DNA of 64,000 nucleotides from Arbacia lixula (Eukaryota; Echinodermata; Echinoidea; Arbacioida; Arbaciidae), in NCBI GenBank assembly GCA_963669155.1, contig OZ022588.1, positions 6,209,179 through 6,273,178 of the forward strand. The letters run 5' to 3'. The translations under genes were made by a program, and so were the position numbers. The notes under the pieces are model-generated. The model worked only from the letters and a program-made list of their open reading frames with translations, was not told the origin of the DNA and did not search any database. Of the stretch, positions 1-12,714 are shown piece after piece (the stretch's first letter is position 1; every line of letters begins with the position of its first letter).

Positions 1-860
1 GCGACTGTTACTACTACTTCTACTACTACTGGTAAAACGGTCAATATTGTATGAGACATGCCTACACATTCTAACATAAGAAAAACTATAAGAAGAAAGA
101 TATTTCCCAACTCTTAGTGCGCCATGTGTGCGTTTAATCACTATAATGCACAGGGATCACATTGAGCAGTATTTCATCTGGCATAGGAGAGTCAAGGTTA
201 ACCTTTATGTGTCTACAAATCTGTTGCTCTATGTGTTTTCTATGTAGTGATGGTGAACTAATCCACCAATGGCACATTAAGGGTTAATAGCATTTGCTCT
301 ATAGGCATACGTACCGCAGTAAACGTCTCCGGTTGATGGCTACATTTCTGTGCGTCTCCTATTAATATTCCAGTCACAGCAATCAGGAGTAGAATCGCCG
401 CTAACCGCCCTTTCCGAGGACGCCGTAAGTCCATCCTTACCTACCTCTGAGATATAAGAGACGTTCCAAGCGTTCTTCTCGATACGGATTCACGAATAAT
501 GCTTTAATCGACTAACAAAGTATCATCGTGAGTTGTGCCAGCTAGTGAATAACCCGACAACACAGGGTAGGTTGAAGCATGCGCGAGTCGCCCACACAAA
601 ATTCTGACTGCTCCCAAGCGTTTGTTCTAGTCCAGTTAGTTGGTCGTAATACTTTTTACACAGGTGAGATTAGGCACACGCAAAACCGACATGACCGATG
701 CAATTAGAATTATTACTCCCATTCAAATCCCCAAATAATAGGCCTACCTCCTTTTCTGTACTGGGCGCATATACAATTGTAACAGGGCAAATGGTCTGTA
801 TACTTTTTTTCTTCCATTCTGTCTTGTACACATTCACTCGTTAAATCTGCCGTGGGGTAT

Positions 861-863
<3 letters not shown>

Positions 864-921
<58 letters not shown>
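864..921. repeat. (GA)n microsatellite
   Basis: A pure GA dinucleotide run of about 29 units. Read on the minus strand it makes a spurious Leu-Ser open frame. Confidence 0.95.
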
Positions 922-924
<3 letters not shown>

Positions 925-1820
925 TGGGGATCACGAAATTCGGTTAATTTAAATCTTTACTGAATCATATTGTTCTTATTATACATTATTTAGCTTCAGG
1001 CAACGATGGAAAAAAACGTACAATAAAACGCCTAGGTAAAGAATAGAGGGGGCGAGGACAAAACCCTCTTCAAAAAGAAAAATATGTATTTCGATATTTG
1101 CTCTTTACTTCTTTTCCGCGGAGCATGAAAAGGGACAAAAGATGACGCAGAAGAAATCGCTGTATTTACGCCATATTTCTCGTCAAGTCTGATGTCCTTT
1201 CAATAGTGTTTGAGCGGTAATCAAACAAAGAGGAGAATTCAGTCAGCAAGTTCGTGGTATTTGATCTTTTACGCTTTCTTGGTTACAAATGGTTCCCGGT
1301 AAGTTCTGGCTGTCTGGCTTTCTGATTTCAATCCTACATGTGGTTACAAATGGTGTTCTTTGTGACGCTTTCTCCGTCAGTTTTGTTTTGACACGTTTTG
1401 AATATAGAGAACCCGGAAAAAACAAATTAGACTGTTGTTCAAACAAGTAATACATTGACCACTCTTGCTGCATAAAACGCAGGCGGATTTTGTTTCTCTA
1501 TTTAACCAAGATCTTCAAGATTATGAATCATGTGGTCATCAAGAGCGTGGGCGCAATATAATAAATATTATAAATATATAATAAATACTATTTTGAAGGA
1601 AAAAGCAAAGAAGAAACAATACGTTTTAAGGTGTTGAATACTGCAAGCAACCCCCTCATAGTAGATAACCCAAAACGTAAATAGCCGGCCCCCGTAATTT
1701 AGTTAGTCATCTGGGTGGTAGTTTTTAAGTTGATTTCTAGAAAAAATGTCCTTGAGAAGACAAACACCCTTTTCTTTTTACCGGACGACCTGATTAAACC
1801 GAGAAAGTTGTTTCGGTTTT

Positions 1821-1860
1821 ATTTTGTATCATTTTGTATCTTTTTGTATCATTTTGTATC
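1821..1860. repeat. 10-bp tandem repeat, 4 units
   Basis: Four consecutive decamers of ATTTTGTATC, the third with A to T at position 1. No function is suggested. Confidence 0.85.
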
Positions 1861-2008
1861 TATTTGTTAGAGGGCATCGGACTAGCAGTTGATTGCAGTG
1901 TTCCCCAGGAGACTGTCAAACCCAAACTGATTTAACTCTTCGTGCGCTTTAGTAGCATTTCTGCACTGGTAATACACGCATATCTAGTCGAACAGCATTT
2001 TCTTTTAA

Positions 2009-2515
2009 AGTGATATATTACCCTGAAGATAACTTGGTTTCAATACAAGCAGACACCTAAAAGAAACATATTAGTGAAGGCTTGAAGAAAATCCATCAAA
2101 AGATATGAAAGTTATGATCTTTTGAAATTTAAATTTTGTGACGTCACGTGCAGACGTGCGAGGTGCTCTCCCATAATGTTGTGTGGTGCATGATTCCATA
2201 AGTAATGTTATTGCTCTTTTTCTTTTCTTTTTTTCACAACGGAATAATATTTTTTTCAAAGAGGTATGTGTGTTGAAACGTGTTTCTAGTGATGTATCAA
2301 GTGCACGAGTAAAAGGTTACACATTAAAAAACAAAAATTATAGTAGAGAGAGAGAGAGAGAGAGAGCACCTTGCACGTGACGTTACAAAATTGAAATTGC
2401 AAAAGATCCTAACTTTCTTATCCTTTGACGGATTCTCATCAAACCTTTAATAATAGGTTTCTTTCAGGTGTCTGCTTTTATTGAAACAAACTTCATTTCA
2501 GGGTGAACTATCCCT
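2009..2515. mobile_element. TTAA-flanked MITE, family 1, copy 1
   Basis: A short non-autonomous DNA transposon. The left end follows TTAA (2005-2008) and reads AGTGATATATTACCCTGAAG, a degraded form of the family end. The right end reads as the reverse complement of AGGGATAGTTCACCCTGAAAT and is followed by TGAA, a decayed TTAA. Internal family blocks are the GTGACGTCAC core and TTTGACGGATT near the right end. TTAA target sites with such ends are usual for piggyBac-like or Kolobok-like superfamilies; no transposase is present. A short GA run (2346-2366) lies inside. Confidence 0.8.
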
Positions 2516-3044
2516 TGAATCATGATGGAGATGATGTCGGTACTTTGGTAAGTCTAAACTTGAAACAGCCGTAAAACTTATAAATATAAGTGTACTTTGG
2601 TTGAAAATTAGCCGTTATCGTGCTTATGTCATACGATGACATAGCTTCTGTCCAAAACGTTTTCACAATACACCATGCCAAGTAGAAATTTCCCATGCTC
2701 AGACATGCATGACGATTTCGTCATAACTTTTCTGTCATATAGGTCTCCAAAAGATGAAATTTTAAGCTCTCTTACGAGTTGTATAAGTATATTTCCATAC
2801 ATGCCGTATGGAGAGCTCTTGCGGCTAATGCAGATTTTCAAAGCGATCCGTGATAACTAGTCAAAAAGACTCGTAAACAAATATAAATATTAATATCTGC
2901 AGTTGGAATTTCTGAAATCATTAAGTTTATATTTTGTATGTCAGCTTAACAAGGGCCAGATCATGCAGATTCATGCACGGTTATTGAATAACAATGTGCA
3001 TAGTTTTCACTGTTTGCCATCGAATATCATTGTGCGATACTATA

Positions 3045-4344
3045 GGTTTTCCCGGCCGAATTCGTCAAAACAGCAATCAATTTCATCAACATGCATTCAT
3101 GTTCGGGAAATTTTGGCCCACTTGTCACTCCCGCGCTTCAATTTCAAACTTTTTTCATTCAATTTCATTTTTGTTTCACTTAATTTTCTAGTTTTTACAT
3201 TCAATTTCGAAATTCGTACTTTGTCATTCAATTTCACCAAGCTTTACTAGAAGGGGAATTATCGCCGAATTGCGTATTCATTTTCGCCTATGGGCAACCT
3301 ATTTCGCATTTTGGTCATTCAATTTAAAAAAAAATCACATCCTTTCTTTTTGGACCCGTGAGGCTTTTTTTTTTTTTTTGGGGGGGGGGGGGGGGGGGGA
3401 CGTCGATCCTTTTCTGTAATTTCACATCATATGTTATTATTTTTCTCTTGAATATTATTTCATTACTTTTTCTTTTTCTTTAGATGTGTTTCATCTTTAA
3501 TTTCATAGTTTTTATTTCATGATCATTCATATTTTTCTTTTGATATTCTTTGTATTTCATTTTTTATACGTTGCTTCATACTATTTATTTTCGGGGGTTT
3601 ATATGATGGATATCATTGTTTTCATTTGATCTTTAAGAATAGATGTATTGTCTTTTTTATCTGTTTTGTTACATCTTCATCTTTTTCATCACTCTTCATA
3701 TACTCTCTTGTTTTCATCATGGTAAATGTTGTGCACTGCTTCATCCGTCGATTTCCTGGCGATTCAGGCATCTAGGCATATATGTTTGGGATTTTTGTAC
3801 TACTGGGTGCATTTGCAGGGGTTATGATGTCGATGCACTGCACTGCAACCTCTCTCGGATGGTGCAGACCCTGTATGTATAGCTTGCGGTTGAACTTATA
3901 GGAAAAGTCAGAAACAGCCCACCTTCTCTGACGACTGTTATCGGTGTATTGAGAGCTACAAGCTAATGAATCACATCACTTTTCTTCATGCGAAACTGTG
4001 CATATAATTATTCTAACAGAAGTACACAAATTGACAAATTAGCGTAAGATGAAAACCACTGCACAAATGTCAAAAATGTATGCCTGTTCACTAAATTGAA
4101 TAACCGAATTCTTACTGCAGACTGTCCGGCGCGAATTTGAACGCTCCTTGCACGTTTTTGGAATTGAAAGCCCGTTCTACATTTTTGTATGACAAAAGTA
4201 TGAAATCGCATGCTCCTAAAATAAAATTGAACGACAAATTTTGCTTTTTGAATGATGATCTACACCGTCATTCAATTTCGTTCTAAATTGAATGAACCTA
4301 TAGTTAATTCGGCTGCTGAGTTTACGGAATTGGGCGGGAAAACC
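3045..4344. mobile_element. 1.3 kb non-autonomous element with GGTTTTCCCG ends
   Basis: The left end GGTTTTCCCGGCCGAATTCGT is matched by the inverse of ACGGAATTGGGCGGGAAAACC at the right end, and both ends are flanked by TATA (3041-3044, 4345-4348). Seven copies of ATTCAATTT or its complement lie inside (3157, 3199, 3226, 3317, 4093, 4270, 4285), concentrated near both ends, as subterminal transposase-binding repeats would be. No transposase-like frame is present. I do not recognise the family. Confidence 0.7.
3365..3399. repeat. poly-T/poly-G tract
   Basis: Fifteen T followed directly by about twenty G, inside the 3.0-4.3 kb element. Its length is likely to be unreliable in assembly. Confidence 0.9.
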
Positions 4345-4348
4345 TATA

Positions 4349-5780
4349 AAAGCGTATTTTTCACCATAGAACTCAATCGTTCTTTTGAATTTGAGTAAAA
4401 CCTGTTAAGGAGAATGTGCCAGAGGGGAACACGATCGGGAAATGTGGCGGTCTATTTAGCCGAACTGCTGAGAGCAGATGGCACTTGAAGAAGAGGAAAA
4501 ATATCTGTCTCAATCAAATCCGTAGTTTCGGTACCGCTCTATTTTTGTAAAATTCGATGTAGTTTGCGCGTAACGTTACACCACTACCAAACAGACGCCA
4601 CATCAAGATGTGATTAAATAATTAATATTTGTCAAATTATACATTAACGTTCTGTTAAAAGTAGTAATTTGCAAAATAGAAATGACTTCCTGCAACTTTC
4701 CCTTTCATATGAGTTTTTCATGACAAATATGGATTCAAATTAAACATTAGTCCAGGAGTATCCACCCACCAAACCCGCTTTTTAAAAATCTGAACAATTT
4801 CAGAAGTATATCCGCAGAGGAATACAATCGGACAAGTAAAGAAGATGTTATGGTCAGTAATGATGATCAAATGACGTGTGACTCCTTTAGATTTGCGACC
4901 TCATAGTGCTAGCCACTTCTAACTTAAATAAAACGACGTCAAGGAGATTTTACTTGAGCATGGCGTTGACATATACTTTCATGACTCGGCTTCAAGAATG
5001 GTAATGTCGTGTTTTTTTTTTATTGAAATATCAAAATTAATGGAATTTGTGCATAGACCAATAAAGCATACAGAGATGCGCTCAACCACTTAGGCCTAAC
5101 CAGAGCTTTGATTGACGCATGTTTTTGAGAAAGAAACATAAGAGAGCTCACAAAGCTCTAGTTTAGTTTGTTTAAGTCAAATCAAACAGGCTGATAGTAC
5201 AAAAAAGAGTAAAAGACACTGAAAATGATTTGGGACCCCAAAGAATCACAGCTTGAGAACTGGGAAACACATCATTTGCCTAATTTCAGCATGGATATGT
5301 AGAGTGAGTATGTTCATGGTATGTTGATGTAACTGTGTAGGCCTATATTTTTTTTAAATATGTTTTTATATGTTTGCGTGTATATGCGTTAGAGAGCGAG
5401 AAACTTAACAATGAGCAAGGTTAACTAAAATCATGAAAAAGGGAAGGAGGAAGAGAAAAAAAGGAGGCGCAAAAGGTGAGGGGGAAAAAGAACAGACACG
5501 CAGATATAGAAAGGTATAGGGGAGGGTGGGAGACAGAGCGAGAATTCATCAAAGCTGCTAACTGACAGAAAGGGGAAGAAGGAAGACAAGGTGGGTTGGC
5601 AGTTCCCATATTATGTACATGTATTCAATTGGGAAATGGATTAAAACGCGCGGCTAGTGAGTTTGCGCTGACAGAAAGATAGATAAACGCATTATAAGCG
5701 GGGAAAAAAAGGAACCAATGAAAGATCAGGCCTCCTTTTTGTGCAAGTACTAGTAATTGTGTCTTATGTCGTTTAACAAT
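4349..5780. other. intergenic, no gene seen
   Basis: Low-complexity AT-rich spacer with no supported exon. A purine-rich stretch at 5430-5600 produces a spurious minus-strand frame. Confidence 0.55.
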
Positions 5781-5819
5781 AATACAACCATGGAGCATCG
5801 CTCTGCCGAGAAAACCGCG

Positions 5820-5880
5820 GGAGATGCGTGTCCAATGCGCATGCTCGAACCTAAATTGGCCCATGGCGGCCATTTTCAGC
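5820..5880 (+). promoter_or_regulatory. candidate housekeeping promoter of NELFB
   Basis: A tight cluster of motifs: CCAAT (5832-5836), an NRF-1-like TGCGCATGC (5836-5844), an inverted CCAAT (ATTGG, 5854-5858) and a YY1-like GGCGGCCATTTTC (5865-5877). Such clusters are typical of TATA-less housekeeping promoters. A strong splice donor (G|GTAAGT, exon end 6141) lies downstream, and a pyrimidine-rich acceptor (CAG ending 6490) sits 16 bases before the NELFB ATG. A noncoding first exon spliced into the coding exon is therefore plausible. Inference only; no transcript data. Confidence 0.4.
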
Positions 5881-6432
5881 GAAAGTACACGCTCTCTGAA
5901 TCCGGGCAGGTTCTTTCATCTCTATTTTGGGTAATTATCAATTTTATTATAAAGTTTCACGATAGGCTTGTTCTTGAAACGACAAGGATCAGACCACGCC
6001 CGTTTTAGTTATTTAGATAAATGTTTGCATGTAGTGAAGGGAACATTGTTTGTAGCAGCTGTTGTGTGTTAACTGAATGACAAAGTTTTGTGTGGTCCCA
6101 GCCGCTGCTTCTTGTGTGTGTTTCGTAGACGCTTCTATCGGGTAAGTTATAGTTACGGCTACGCTACGCCTCATACGCACGGCAACCATAGACCACGAAG
6201 ACTTCGCAGCTTCGAAGTGAACTTGATCCTTTCATTGATGTTAATATCGACTAATTTAGGAGAAAATTCAATAACAATTGTTAATGAAATAGACATGTAG
6301 ACAAGGTCGGATAATTATTTTATTTTCTCAAAACATAAAATGACTGTCTATGATCCATGGCATGCCATCATTATTTCTTGCCAATCAAACAGTACAGTTT
6401 GAAGTCAACTCAATTGAGCCAAGCCTGAAGGC

Positions 6433-6443
6433 TATATAAAAAG
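6433..6443 (+). promoter_or_regulatory. TATA-like element before NELFB
   Basis: TATATAAAAAG lies 63-73 bases upstream of the NELFB ATG, giving an expected start near 6465. It competes with the upstream CCAAT/NRF-1/YY1 cluster as the main promoter; both could be used. Confidence 0.4.
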
Positions 6444-6505
6444 TGTACTTTCCTCACTCTGTTTTTCTCCGTCCTACTTGAACATGCACAGAAAACTCTG
6501 ACACC

Positions 6506-9500
6506 ATGTCTGGCTTTGAGGAGGTAGGCATCGCGGGGAGTCACCATCTTCGTGAAGCCCTGACCAACTGCACTGACCCCCTGCAAGCCATCGAAGACTT
6601 CCAGTCAGAAAATGGCATTCTCCTGCCCACCCTGCAGTCTGCTCTTCCACTGTTAGACCTCCACTTGATCCGACGCTTTGATTTCCACCACTCCATCATG
6701 GAGGAACTGCGAGAGAAGCTCATCTCAAGGACACAGGAGCTGGCGAGTAGCGAGACAAAAGGGCGATTCAAGACGATCGAGGATCTCCTTTCAAAGTGCT
6801 TCCCCCTCATTAAGGTCAAGTCGATCCAGCCGGTGGTGATGTCAGTCATGAAATGCCTCCCCAAAATACCTGAAAAATATCTGACAGTACTAGTGGAAGA
6901 CCGTAGCTTGTATGATGAGGCGTCCATCGAAGTCAAACAGCAGATCTGGCAGCGGAATCCTTCGCTGTTCGGCGATGAGGTATCACCCCTCCTCACAGAC
7001 TATATCAAAACCAAAGAGGCAGTATTGTTTGGCAGCGAAGCAGTCAACTCGCAAATGTTTTTCCTTGTGTCGCCGAAGACCCGACGCCAAGGCCACGTAG
7101 TCAAGAAACTCACTGGGATGGTTGGCAAGAGCGTGAAGCTCTTTGATATGGTATTACAGTTTCTCCGAAGACTCTTTCTGAGCACCAGGAACATGCATTA
7201 TTGTACGCTGCGAGCGGAACTGCTCATGTCGCTGCATGATCTGGAGATTCACGAGATCTGTGCGGAGGACCCGTGTCACAAGTTCACCTGGATGCTGGAT
7301 GCCTGTGTCAGGGATAGGCAGGTGGACGACAAGAAGGCCAAAGAACTTCAGGGATTCCTGGACAGTGTTAGGAGAGGACAGGAGCAGGTCTTGGGGTAGG
7401 TGCAACCTGTACTACCACAAGAAACACCTATGGTTTTGTAGAATTCTTAATTTTGAATTTATACTCATGATTGTTGTTGGTGTATTTGAATCTTTTTTAA
7501 TTTCAGTCAAAGTAGAAAACAAAGTAGAAATCTCCCCAAGCGAACTTGGGGGAGATTATCTCAAATTCTTCAAATACTGCTTGTCTGATAGAGGTTTGAT
7601 TTTCTTTACAAGATAGACAAATCATAAAAAAAACATTCAAAATGCAGAATACTAGGTGTTCATTATGGATTCAGTGTGCAGAAGTATCTTAAAGCAGCTC
7701 AAGATTTGTTTTTAGTTGAAAACAGGTTGTTTTCAGACCCCAAAAGTGTCATGTTCAAAGTTAATTGCTTCATTTCATTTTGATTATTGAGTAAACAGTC
7801 TTCAGAATGTCTTATTGAATGAAACAGTCATGTTTACTATCAATCATTGTGATTTTCGATTCCAGTGACCTGTCTATGATTCTGTGCGACCCGTTTGCTG
7901 TTCACACTTTGGCAACCAGCGTCATTCGTCACATGACCAGCTTGATCAATCAAGACAAACTCCCAAGGGTAAGAATGAAAGAAGATCACCACAGTAGTGC
8001 AATCAGTAGAAATGGACTTCTGCTGTGAAAAAGATGATATCTCTAAGTTCAGGAGCAGATGTGTTGTTAGTAGCAGTGAATTTTGGATTTATTTCACAGT
8101 TCACCATTAATCAAATCTAATTTGCAATAAATGGCCAGCAAGCATTGTTTTCAGTGAATTGTATGCTTTGGCAAAATGATGAACACAATTTGATGTGAGA
8201 AAAAAAATTGATGTGGGGGAGATATTTTGGAAGAATTACAAATTTGTGGATGGGAAAACCAAAAGAAATTACAAGTGTGGTATGTAAGGTTTTCCATATT
8301 TTGTTATCATTCAGAAAATTATTTAACAAACTTACATTTCAGGATAGTACTCTCTGGTGTTGATAAATGTTGCAAAGCTAATCTGCATAAACCTTCCACT
8401 TTTCATTATTATGTTAGAGAAATGGTTAGTTAACATTCTTGGACTTGGTTTCATCATGATGTATTTAGATACTGTTAGTCTTTGTATGTGCTATGAAAAT
8501 CTAATCAAATTCCATCTATTGTCTTGTCTTTAACAGGACAGTCCTGATCTAACAACTCTTCTCCGCATGCTAGCGCTTGGTCTTGGTGCATGGGATATGC
8601 TGGACAGCCAAAGATTCAGGGAACCCAAACTTGTGAGTGTGTACTCTTGTGGGACATATTTTCAAAAAAGGAAACAAATTGGGGGAATTTCTTGTGTTGT
8701 GAACTGTTTCCTTGTCTCTGCTGGCCTACTGTATGTTGGATTCCATTTGAAATACTTCTATTAAAGTCTGTTCCTAATTATTATTACCATTATGATATTT
8801 TTCATCCCATCAAAAGTTAGGTATACACTGATTTAATGTGAGAGCATTGATGTGCACCACAGTCAAATTTTCAGAGGTCAAATTGGATATATTTCAGATT
8901 TGTTTCTTTTGGTCAATTATTGAAAACATCTTAATTGTATTTGTTTGTTATTCGAGTCAAATTCCACCTCAGACCAGTCCAAATTAAATGTTACTTGGAT
9001 TATTATCCTTTCCTGCAGGAAAACGACCTGGTCCTAAAATTCCTGCCAGCACTGATGTCGCTCCTGGTCGACGACCAGATGAGGATTGTCAACAAGCGTC
9101 TCAATGACCCTGGCAGCAACGAGGACAGCGACCTCAAGACCGTGCCCGCCTTCCTCCTCAAGTATGTCCGCCGCAACAAGATCGGTGCTACGCTCGTCCT
9201 CTACTATGTCCTCCATGCAACCAGCAAGCGCAACAAGGATGCCCTCGCCCGCATCCTCCCGAACATTGTCAAGACGGAGAGCGACCTGGCCTTCAACGAC
9301 ATCTTCCTGCACCCGTTTGTCGCGCAGCTGTCGGTGCTGTTAGAGGAGTTTGCGTCGGACGCGTTCTGCGAGGTGGTGTTTGACGGGTTCCTGCTGCAGG
9401 GGGCGTCCAGGGAGAACGTAGCCAGACACTCTCTGAGGCTGGTGGAGTTTGTCTTCCACAAGCTGCCTGCTGCCAAGCTCTCCAAGCTGCAGAATGCTCT

Positions 9501-9931
9501 GGAGCCAAAGCCTGAGGTACCTGCTTGGGGGCAAATCTCCTCCTTACCACACACAAGGGAAGTCATCCCATGATGCAATGCGCAGCTGTATTCAGATTTT
9601 GTTTGCAGTCATGTCCGCTTTTGGTTGAGTCTACTTGTCTATGAGAAATGTCTGGATATTGCTGCATGGTTTAGTATTGGATGACCTCCCCCTCTATGTG
9701 GTTTGGAGAATTTGTTGTGATGGATGTCTTTCTTTATAAATCTGATAGAATAATGTGTTCATATTTTTTTTCTTCCTTTCTCTCTCCATATCTCTATTTC
9801 TATCGTCTCTCATTTCCTGTTGCTGTTTTCTGTATTGTAACTTTCTCTCTCTTTCTATTATGTTCTTATTCTCTCATCTACCTACTTGATATCTCTTTGT
9901 TTTGTCTATCCATCCTGCTGTGTCTTCCTTC

Positions 9932-9962
<31 letters not shown>

Positions 9963-10923
9963 TCTTTTCTCTTCATTTCATTCCAAACTTATACAACATT
10001 TATTTCTTGAAGGAAAATGAACTTTAAACAGTTTAACAGATTCCCTTAAGACATTATACAGTATTGAATTTCATCCAAGTGATCTGAATACAACCTTTCA
10101 TATTTCCTATTTTTAAATGATAATTTTAAATATGAATTTAGGAGCTTTGATTGCATTTTTAACTACTCTGTGTGTAGCTACTGCATCATATTGTTCCTGT
10201 ATTTAAGTTTCAAGGAGTATCTAATATTGCCTTTAAGCTTGCCCTTTTAAAAGGGTTAGTCCATTCTGAAGTTACATTGGTTTTGATGAAAGCAGTAAAA
10301 TGAGAGCAACATATCAGTGAAGATGTGACGAAACCCGCCAAAGGATAAGAAGGTTATGACTTTCTTCAGTTTTTATTTTGTGATGTCACTTGCAAGATGC
10401 TCTTCCAAATGTTGTGTGCTGTATTTTCAATAAATTGCAATTTTTCTGTTTTTTGAGGCATAAATCTTGTTCATAGAGGTGTGTGTGTAAAAGCAAGTGT
10501 CAAATGGTATATCAAATGCACAGGTAAAATGGTATCCTTTTGAGAAAACCAAAATTGTCAAAAAAAGATTTGTACACAACTCAGCAGAGTACCTCGCAAG
10601 TGACGTCACAAAACTGTGAATTTGGAAATTCATAACTCTGTAACCCTTTGACGGATTTCTGTTTCTTTCATATTTCTGCTCACATTAAACCCAACTCAAC
10701 CTTAGGGTGGACCTTTCCTTCAATACAGATTAAATTAATAATTAAACACAATGTTTCTACCTTTCTCTCACTTTGTTCTCACATCTTACAGCATAGCCAG
10801 GCTGTTCGAGATCTCTACAGCTCAGTCATGGAGAAGATCAGCTCACACGCACCCAGTCCAGTCAAAGTGCCAGAACCCATAGACTCGCCCCTGATGAGTG
10901 TTCCTACACCCGCACCCTTATGA
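6506..10923 (+). CDS. negative elongation factor B (NELF-B/COBRA1), 5 exons
   Basis: Complete gene. Exons: 6506-7395, 7866-7968, 8537-8632, 9019-9516, 10792-10923; joined 1,719 nt, 572 aa (human NELF-B is about 580). All junctions are GT-AG and keep frame; exon 1 ends two bases into a Gly codon just before an in-frame TAG. The protein follows NELF-B throughout: an N-terminal LTNCTDPLQAIEDFQ block, SPKTRRQG with MVGKSVKLFDMVLQFLR, HYCTLRAELLMSLHDLE, ILCDPFAVHTLA, LALGLGAWDM, FNDIFLHPF and the Pro-rich tail PTPAPL. NELF-B is a helical-repeat scaffold that links NELF-A/C to NELF-E in the nuclear complex holding RNA polymerase II in promoter-proximal pause with DSIF. Intron 4 contains a MITE and a CT repeat. 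No break is seen. Confidence 0.96.
9931..9958. repeat. (CT)n microsatellite in NELFB intron 4
   Basis: A run of about 14 CT units within a wider pyrimidine-rich stretch of the intron. It lies well away from either splice junction. Confidence 0.9.
10251..10720. mobile_element. TTAA-flanked MITE, family 1, copy 2 (NELFB intron 4)
   Basis: Follows TTAA at 10247-10250. It keeps the family landmarks in decayed form: AAAGGATAAGAAGGTTATGAC, TTTTGTGATGTCAC, the mirrored GTGACGTCACAAAA and CCTTTGACGGATTTC, ending near CTTAGGGTGGACCTTTCC. It is older than the other copies by its divergence, and lies 70 bp from the exon 5 acceptor. Confidence 0.75.
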
Positions 10924-11459
10924 TCCCACATATGTGCACCATCTCCACAATAGGACAGGAGACATTGATGTTCATGGGAGGAGCACCATGCACAGATTTG
11001 TCATGGACCTTATGTAATGGCTGCGTTGCACATTCCAGCTCTGAGAGACAGCTTCTCACACCTGTCTGTTGAAGATGACTGAACGCTGTGCCGTTGCCCA
11101 TCTTACGCCGGGGATTGCTGGTGATTACACAAGTAGCTTTGGCATCTCTCTCGATGGCTGGCTTAATGAGGAATGAGACGTCTCGAGTGTGCAACTTCTC
11201 CTATCCTTCGATAGGAGCAAGCACTGCCCGTAGAGGAACTACCATCTCCTTGCAACTCTAGGATTGTCCAAGTGTGCACCATTCCTGTTATCAAAATACA
11301 GCTATTAGTCGGAAGAAGCTATTGCATTTGTGTTGTACGCTGACCAAAGGTAATGAGTAACTTGTGAGGAGGGTTCTAGACAGTATTGATTTAAAGTGGT
11401 ACTCAAACCAGGGCCATATTTTTTTTGACACACTTTTGCGATGTGCAAAATTAAAAATG

Positions 11460-11465
11460 AATAAA
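11460..11465 (+). promoter_or_regulatory. candidate poly(A) signal of NELFB
   Basis: AATAAA about 540 bases after the NELFB stop codon, in an AT-rich context. It is the first canonical hexamer I noticed downstream; use is not shown. The region 10924-11460 would be 3' UTR. Confidence 0.35.
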
Positions 11466-11528
11466 TAATGAGACATTTAATATTGTATTGAATCAAAATC
11501 AAGTTATTACATAGAAAATGAAATCTTG

Positions 11529-12270
11529 GTGATTTCACTTGATTTCACTTGAGTGATTTCACTTGAGTCTGTAACTGAAATAGTTAAAAGAGAGTATTTC
11601 GTGGTACATTTGTACCTTACATATCATGTATACTTAATACGCGTGTGGCACAGTATTGGTTGTGAGTCAGAGCTATAGCGCGCACTAATCTAAACAAATC
11701 TTGGAGAGAGAATTGTCTCAAGAATACATGTATGATGCATGTTGGTTATTCAGAGACTTACTGGTGTGTACCTTAACTCATAGGACACCTTGAGTAGTAA
11801 TTGGGCGGTTTCAGTTAGGGAGATGGTGATTGGTAAAAAGCCTTTATTTGTTTGATTTTTTACAACTCTCCTTGTCATCTCTAGCCAACAACCGCCGAGT
11901 GTTTATCCAGCGCAGAAGGAACATTTTCTTTAATTATTTCCATCAAATCATTTGCACCGATGATGAATCATCGATATCATTACCATTTATTACATTTTTG
12001 TCAGTCCTTCCGTCCACGTTTGCACGATTACCACTTCTTTACTGTATTTGTGCACTAGATTTTTAACAGCAAAGGCTGTCTGATCAACTTATAAGATGCT
12101 GGAATGTGATTGTCTTAGTGACAGTATCTTAAAAACTTTAGCTGGTCAAGTGTTTGCAACGTAAGTAGGAGGAGTGTACAAGAGGTGCTATCTGAATGTG
12201 TTATATCATACACATATTGGGTATGTGTTTTTGGCATTCTAGTATTCAAAATGACCTTTCTAAATTGACC
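11529..12270. other. intergenic, no gene seen
   Basis: Begins with three imperfect copies of TGATTTCACTTGA (about 11529-11567). The rest is AT-rich spacer. The longest open frame (11830-12066) has no recognisable protein character. Confidence 0.5.
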
Positions 12271-12277
12271 TTCAACT

Positions 12278-12482
12278 TAGGGTAAGTTCACCCAGAAACA
12301 AAGTTGGTTTCAATAAAAATTAGAAACATGAAAGAAACATATTAGTAAAGGTTTGATGAAAATCCATCAAAGGATAAGAAAGTTATGATCTTTTGAAGGG
12401 TTGATTCTGTGATGTTGTGTACAATTTTCTTTCATATTTTTTCTTTTAAAGCCAACTTAACTTCAGGGTGAACTATCCCTTG
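12278..12482. mobile_element. TTAA MITE, family 1, internally deleted copy
   Basis: Both ends match family 1 (GGTAAGTTCACCC at left, CAGGGTGAACTATCCC at right). The left internal block through AAAGGATAAGAAAGTTATGATC is present, but the centre is missing, leaving about 205 bp instead of about 505. Confidence 0.75.
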
Positions 12483-12714
12483 AAGTATTTTGTTCTGACA
12501 GGAATGTTGCTAAGCTAGACTCTACTAAGACAAACATAAGAGCACATCTTATATTAACATGTGCATGATGAGTTTCCTTCTGAAACTCCACAGATATAAT
12601 TATTGTATTCATGCATTTTGGTCAAATTTTTGCTTGATTGCTTCAAAAAATGGAAAGCCTGGGATTAAGGCTGGTGATGGGGATATGGTCTTTCCCTTTT
12701 ATTTGTCTCCTTAA

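Larger units (their letters stand above)
1..2004. other. intergenic, no gene seen
   Basis: I see no convincing exon on either strand. The short open frames here lack protein-like composition or are made by the GA/CT microsatellite near 864-921. The stretch is AT-rich spacer with a short 10-bp tandem repeat near 1.82 kb. Confidence 0.6.
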
